Shown here one piece after another: positions 13,693 to 16,860 of a stretch of DNA of 16,860 nucleotides. The notes below the pieces were generated by a model. That model was not told where the DNA came from and ran no database searches. It worked only from the letters and a program-made list of their open reading frames with translations. The stretch comes from an uncultured Oscillibacter sp. Its GTDB lineage: Bacteria > Bacillota > Clostridia > Oscillospirales > Oscillospiraceae. Position 1 is the stretch's first letter. The number at the start of each line of letters is the position of its first letter. Location: positions 1 to 16,860 of the forward strand of contig CAJTZL010000056.1 of assembly GCA_910583695.1 (NCBI GenBank), written 5' to 3'. Made by a program: the position numbers and the translations under genes.

Positions 13693-14232
13693 TCACTGCC
13701 TTTTCCAAGGCCTTGCCGGGTCTCCGGCAGGGGGCCTTTTTTTCCAGTATAGATAATACGCCAGGAGGGATGAGCCCAGGCCCAGCACCAGGGGGGCCAG
13801 CGCGAACATCCCGAAGAATTGGAGGACCAGTCCGGCGCTCTCCCAGCCCATGAGAATCAGCAGGGCGATCAGGCAGGCCAGCAGCAGCAGCGTCAGCCAG
13901 ACGTAGCCGGCGGGAAGCAGGCGCTTGTCGCCGGGCAGCAGCCACACCAGGGAGGCGACGGCCGTCCCGGCGACGGCGGGGACCAGGGCCTCGATCAGGT
14001 TGATCAGCCAGAGGGGGGCTGCGGACGCTGTCAAGAGGGTGTTCAGCCAGGGATTGATCAGGGCGAAGCAGCCTCCGTAGAGGGCCAGCAGGACCCAGCA
14101 GAGACAGAAGGAGTAGAGCAGGATTGTGCTTTTCACCCTGCCGTTTTCCGTCATCTGGAATGCGCCCCAGAACTTGTCGGCGAACTTGCCGATCCTCTCG
14201 TCGATTTCTTTTTGCCGGATGGGATTTGCCAT
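13693..14232 (-). CDS. four-TM membrane protein of unknown function
   Basis: I do not recognise this 179-residue protein. It opens with a soluble amphipathic stretch (MANPIRQKEIDERIGKFADK) and then has four likely membrane segments (about 37-60, 78-98, 108-128, 135-162), ending in a short basic tail. The ATG at 14232 is chosen because a perfect AAGGAGG lies six bases upstream; the open frame extends further to 14289 but without a ribosome site and through an inverted repeat. It is the first gene of a unit with the HAD hydrolase (six-base gap) and the glyoxalase-like protein. Family, topology direction and function are not known; that it is a gene is well supported. Confidence 0.82.
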   Translation of the reverse strand: MANPIRQKEIDERIGKFADKFWGAFQMTENGRVKSTILLYSFCLCWVLLALYGGCFALINPWLNTLLTASAAPLWLINLIEALVPAVAGTAVASLVWLLPGDKRLLPAGYVWLTLLLLACLIALLILMGWESAGLVLQFFGMFALAPLVLGLGSSLLAYYLYWKKRPPAGDPARPWKRQ

Positions 14233-14253
14233 GGGAGTCCTCCTTAAGTGTTC

Positions 14254-14306
14254 AGAAGCTGTATTCACAGGCGGGAAGCCGTTTCTCACCTGTGAATACA
14301 GCTTCT
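14254..14306. repeat. perfect 18-bp inverted repeat with 17-base loop
   Basis: The arms 14254-14271 and 14289-14306 are exact reverse complements (AGAAGCTGTATTCACAGG and its complement). Their moderate AT content contrasts with the GC-rich surroundings. It lies between the transport-protein terminator and the ribosome site of the four-TM protein, so it would be in or upstream of that gene's leader. No T tract follows on either strand, so it is not a simple terminator. It could be a dispersed palindromic repeat, a large operator or an attenuator. Confidence 0.9.
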
Positions 14307-14313
14307 TTGAGAA

Positions 14314-14340
14314 AGGGCGGGCGGCCGGATGGCCGCCCGC
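14314..14340 (-). terminator. probable terminator after the substrate-binding protein gene
   Basis: On the minus strand a perfect 10-bp GC-only stem (14340-14331 with 14326-14317) closes a four-base loop and is followed by CCTTTCTC. The T run is short, but the stem is very stable and lies about 27 bp after the stop of the lipoprotein gene. Confidence 0.7.
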
Positions 14341-14367
14341 TCAGCGCAGCTGTAAAAACGCGGCGAA

Positions 14368-15705
14368 TTACTTGTTGGGGCTCTGGTTCAGCCAGTACAT
14401 CCACATATCCTGCACGTCGGGATAGATGTTGTAGATGGAAACCAGATCGTTGGCCCGGGCGCCCAGCTCAGAGAGCTTGGCGGGGTTCTTCTCGTCGACG
14501 AAGTCGTCGCGCAGGGGCCAGTTGCCCATCTTGGTGAAGGGCTTCAGGCCGCCGCTCTGGCAGTCCGCGCCGCCGGTGATGTAGCGGATGAAGAGGCGGG
14601 CGCCGGCGGGGTTGTCGCAGCCCTTGACCACGAACATGGATTCGGTGTTCAGCAGGGCGGTGTAGGGGCTGAGGTTGATGCACCAAGCGATGTCATAGCC
14701 GGACTCATCCCGGTTTTCGATCTTGCCGGCAGAGGCCAGGGCCAGGGCGGGACGGTCGGCGGTGGAGTTATGAACGGCCAGCACCAGCTCGTCGCCGTCG
14801 CCGATGAAGGTCATCTTGGCCTGGGTGAAGCGCCACAGGTACTCCACACCGGCGTTGTTCTCGGGAACCTCGAAGGCGAAGCTGGAAGCGTCGTAGGTGT
14901 ACTCCAGGTCCTTGCCATAGGTGTCCTTGTAGGACTGGGCCATTTCGTCCGCATTGTTGATGAAGCTGGCGAACAGGGAGAGGTACGCAGTCTCCTGGCC
15001 GATTTCCTTGGCATAGAGAGCGAATCTCTGGTTGCCGGCATCGTCCTTTTCAATGATTTCCCACCAGCTCTGGATGGGCTGGCCATCGGGGAACGCCGCG
15101 GTATTGTAGTACCAGAAGGACTGGGAGGAGTACAGGGGATAGCTGTACTTCAGGTTCTCCTCGGCGATGTGGGTGCAGATGTCCCGGGGATAGAAGGGCT
15201 CGATGACGCCGTTGGAATAGTACTCGTGGAAGACTTCGCCGTTGACGTCTTTGGTTTGCAGGACGTCGGCGGTGATGTTGTTGGTTTCATTTTCGATCTG
15301 GGCCTTGCTCAGAACCTCGTCGGAGTCCAGGTCGGCCACCACCAGATCCAGCTCGGGATACATATTCTCAAAGGGCTCCTCGGCCTTCAGCATCTTGGAG
15401 GAGGTGGCGTAGACGGTGATTTCCTTGTGGCCGTCCGCCGCTTCCTGCTTCGCCATCTCGTAGAGCTCTTCGTCGGTCATGTCGCTCCACTCGTCATAGT
15501 ACGGGCCGTAGTTATTGGTATCGGTTTCCATATCATAGCCGATGGGCAGGGTGCTGGCGGCATCGCCTTCGCCGGAGGGCTGGGTATCGCCGGACTGCTG
15601 AGTGTCTCCACCCTGTTGGGTGTCGCCGCCCTTGTCGCCGCCGCAGGCGGCCAGGCTGAGGACCAGAGTTAAGGCCATCAGCAGCGCAAAGAGTTTCTTC
15701 TTCAT
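14368..15705 (-). CDS. ABC transporter substrate-binding lipoprotein
   Basis: Extracytoplasmic solute-binding protein of 445 residues, anchored as a lipoprotein. The signal peptide MKKKLFALLMALTLVLSLAAC has a lipobox LAAC with Cys21; it would be modified by Lgt, whose gene is also in this window. A short low-complexity linker with three near-copies of G-G-D-T-Q-Q (26-43) follows, then a two-lobe periplasmic-binding fold (ITVYATSSKMLKAEEPFENMYPELDL near 95-120; FWYYNTAAFPDGQPIQSWWEII in the hinge region). It resembles family 1 / Fe(III)-type binding proteins, whose ATPase partners resemble the adjacent gene, but I cannot fix the ligand: ferric iron, polyamine and sugar-phosphate relatives exist. 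The ATG has AAAGGAG eight bases upstream. It lies 150 bp downstream of the ATPase gene, separated by a 26-bp palindrome. Confidence 0.92.
   Translation of the reverse strand: MKKKLFALLMALTLVLSLAACGGDKGGDTQQGGDTQQSGDTQPSGEGDAASTLPIGYDMETDTNNYGPYYDEWSDMTDEELYEMAKQEAADGHKEITVYATSSKMLKAEEPFENMYPELDLVVADLDSDEVLSKAQIENETNNITADVLQTKDVNGEVFHEYYSNGVIEPFYPRDICTHIAEENLKYSYPLYSSQSFWYYNTAAFPDGQPIQSWWEIIEKDDAGNQRFALYAKEIGQETAYLSLFASFINNADEMAQSYKDTYGKDLEYTYDASSFAFEVPENNAGVEYLWRFTQAKMTFIGDGDELVLAVHNSTADRPALALASAGKIENRDESGYDIAWCINLSPYTALLNTESMFVVKGCDNPAGARLFIRYITGGADCQSGGLKPFTKMGNWPLRDDFVDEKNPAKLSELGARANDLVSIYNIYPDVQDMWMYWLNQSPNK
15577..15630 (-). repeat. three-copy 18-bp tandem repeat coding the lipoprotein linker
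   Basis: Three successive 18-bp units encode GGDTQQ, GGDTQQ and SGDTQP (residues 26-43), directly after the lipobox cysteine. The DNA copies have diverged at wobble positions, so this is an old repeat maintained at the protein level as a flexible tether. Copy number could vary between strains. Confidence 0.8.
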
Positions 15706-15789
15706 CAGATCTTCTCCTTTCGTTTTGGGGGAATAGTGATGCGGGAATATGTATAGCCAAGGGGGCGGAAAACGGGAAGTCAGCCCGTA

Positions 15790-15815
15790 CCCCGGCGGCG
15801 GGCCCGCCGCCGGGG
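15790..15815. repeat. perfect 26-bp GC-only palindrome between ATPase and binding-protein genes
   Basis: The 26 bases are their own reverse complement (13-bp arms, no spacer, centre GGGCCC), all G and C. It lies about 40 bp after the ATPase stop, inside the 150-bp gap before the lipoprotein gene. No clear T tract follows on the minus strand (TACGGGCTGACTTCCCGTTTT), so it is at most a partial terminator. A hairpin here could shield the ATPase message end or let the binding protein be made at a different level. A weak promoter (TATACA at 15755-15750, poor -35) lies after it. Confidence 0.85.
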
Positions 15816-15855
15816 ATGCGCCTCTTTGCCTATCCGGGAGGAAGGAGGGAAGTGC

Positions 15856-16860
15856 TTAGACCGAGCGCTTGATTAGCCGGGTGGTCTCCTTATTATACAC
15901 GTTGATTTTGTCCTGGTCAATGATGGCCCAGACTTTTTGGTCGATGGCGTAGTGGGCCTGACCGATCTCCTTGGACAGGAACTCATCCTGACCGGCCTTC
16001 AGGGTGACGATGGTCTCGGAACCGGCGGGCTGGCTGGCGTAGACGGTGACGGGGAGGGCACCCTCCACGGGCTCCCGGGAGATGAGAATCTGCTCGGGCC
16101 GGACCGCCAGCACGCAGTCGAACTCGCCGCTGGAGGGCCTCTGCTCGTTGGTGAGGTGCTCGGCGGCGAAGGTATGGCCGCCCAGCTCGCTCTTGACCAC
16201 CAGCTGGCCGTTCTTCATCTCGGCCCTGCCGGGAACCAGGTTGATCCGGGGGTTGCCGATGAAGTCGGCGGCCTCCAGGTCGATGGGGTTGTTGTAGAGC
16301 TCCATGGGAGTGGCCACCTGATTCAGCTCGCCGGCCTTGAACAGGGCGATCTTGGTGGACATGGTCAGAGCCTCCACCTGATCGTGGGTGACGTAGATGA
16401 TGGTGGTGCCCAGTTCCTTGTGAAGGCGCTGGAGCTCGGAACGCATGTCAATGCGGAGCTTGGCGTCCAGGTTGGACAGGGGCTCGTCGAGGAGAAGCAG
16501 CTTGGGGCTGGAGGCCACGGCACGAGCGATGGCCACGCGCTGCTGCTGGCCGCCGGAGAGCTCCGTGGGATAGCGGTCCTTGTACATGTCGATGCGCATC
16601 ATCCGCAGGGAGTCCATGACCCGGCGATCGATCTCGTCATGGCTCATCTTCTGGATTTTCAGGCCGAAGGAGATGTTGTTGTAGACCGTCATGTGGGGCC
16701 ACAGGGCGTAGGACTGGAACACGAGGTTCAGCCCGCGCTTGCTGGGTTCGGCGTAGTAGGCATCGTCGGCATTGATCATTTCCACTCCGTCGATGGTCAT
16801 GATGCCGTTCTGGGGCTTTTCCAGGCCGGAGACCACGCGGAGGGTGGTGGTCTTGCCGCA
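15856..16860 (-). CDS. ABC importer ATP-binding protein (5' end cut by window edge)
   Basis: Cytoplasmic ATPase of an importer of the MalK/PotA/FbpC type; 334 residues are visible and the N-terminal 40 or so are beyond the right edge. The visible part starts inside the Walker A motif (CGKTTTLR). It then shows the Q-loop VFQSYALWPHM (Gln49), signature LSGGQQQR (101-108), Walker B LLLLDEP (121-127), D-loop SNLDAKL and the switch His of YVTHD (His159). A C-terminal regulatory domain of about 130 residues with TOBE-like marks (FIGNPRINLVPGRAE, VRPEQILIS) follows. All catalytic residues in view are intact. The partner binding-protein gene lies directly downstream; the permease should lie to the right, outside the window. 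The substrate is not clear: the group includes iron(III), polyamine, sugar and glycerol-phosphate importers. Confidence 0.95.
   Translation of the reverse strand, partial: CGKTTTLRVVSGLEKPQNGIMTIDGVEMINADDAYYAEPSKRGLNLVFQSYALWPHMTVYNNISFGLKIQKMSHDEIDRRVMDSLRMMRIDMYKDRYPTELSGGQQQRVAIARAVASSPKLLLLDEPLSNLDAKLRIDMRSELQRLHKELGTTIIYVTHDQVEALTMSTKIALFKAGELNQVATPMELYNNPIDLEAADFIGNPRINLVPGRAEMKNGQLVVKSELGGHTFAAEHLTNEQRPSSGEFDCVLAVRPEQILISREPVEGALPVTVYASQPAGSETIVTLKAGQDEFLSKEIGQAHYAIDQKVWAIIDQDKINVYNKETTRLIKRSV

Noticed and set aside
1..16860. CRISPR arrays, tRNA or rRNA genes, IS elements, integrase or phage genes
   Set aside because: No regularly spaced repeats, no tRNA-like cloverleaf ends, and no transposase, integrase or phage motifs were seen in any frame.

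Overview
The window looks like chromosomal DNA of a GC-rich, spore-forming anaerobe of the Clostridia, most likely in the Oscillospiraceae/Flavonifractor-Oscillibacter range. The evidence is the sporulation gene spoIIP, a clostridial-type Rrf2 regulator beside an acyl-CoA dehydrogenase, a YfmF/YfmH peptidase pair, an arginine deiminase pathway, strong AAGGAGG ribosome sites and frequent TTG/GTG starts. Base composition is GC-rich throughout by eye. The genus is an inference; there is no rRNA or other marker here. Fifteen protein genes are supported, two of them cut by the window edges. No tRNA, rRNA, CRISPR, IS element or clear pseudogene was seen.

Left part (1-5612, all minus strand). An acyl-CoA dehydrogenase runs off the left edge, preceded by a four-cysteine Rrf2 regulator with its own good sigma-A promoter. 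To their right is a compact operon read leftward from a promoter at 5531-5559: yfmF (inactive M16 homologue), yfmH (M16 peptidase with intact HxxEH), lgt (lipoprotein diacylglyceryl transferase) and folD (one-carbon metabolism). Its genes overlap or nearly touch, and it ends in a strong terminator at 1059-1100.

Middle (5613-11478). spoIIP is divergent from yfmF and shares a bidirectional terminator with a converging SMI1/KNR4-family gene; the spoIIP stop codon sits in the hairpin loop. A 300-bp gap follows, then a plus-strand arginine catabolic operon: arginine deiminase (arcA), catabolic-type ornithine carbamoyltransferase (arcB) and a YfcC-family transporter that probably exchanges arginine and ornithine. 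Carbamate kinase (arcC), the ATP-forming last step, is not in the window.

Right part (11476-16860, all minus strand). A three-TM protein of unknown function ends against the arc operon at a shared hairpin. Next is a three-gene unit (four-TM protein, HAD hydrolase, glyoxalase-fold protein) with its own terminator. Beyond a perfect 18-bp inverted repeat and a terminator lie a lipoprotein substrate-binding protein and the ATPase of an ABC importer, which runs off the right edge. Its permease is presumably further right. A perfect 26-bp GC palindrome separates the ATPase and binding-protein genes.

I see no obviously new multi-gene system. The items most worth checking are the yfmFH-lgt-folD arrangement, the 18-bp inverted repeat, the 26-bp palindrome, the arc operon lacking arcC, and the unassigned membrane proteins.
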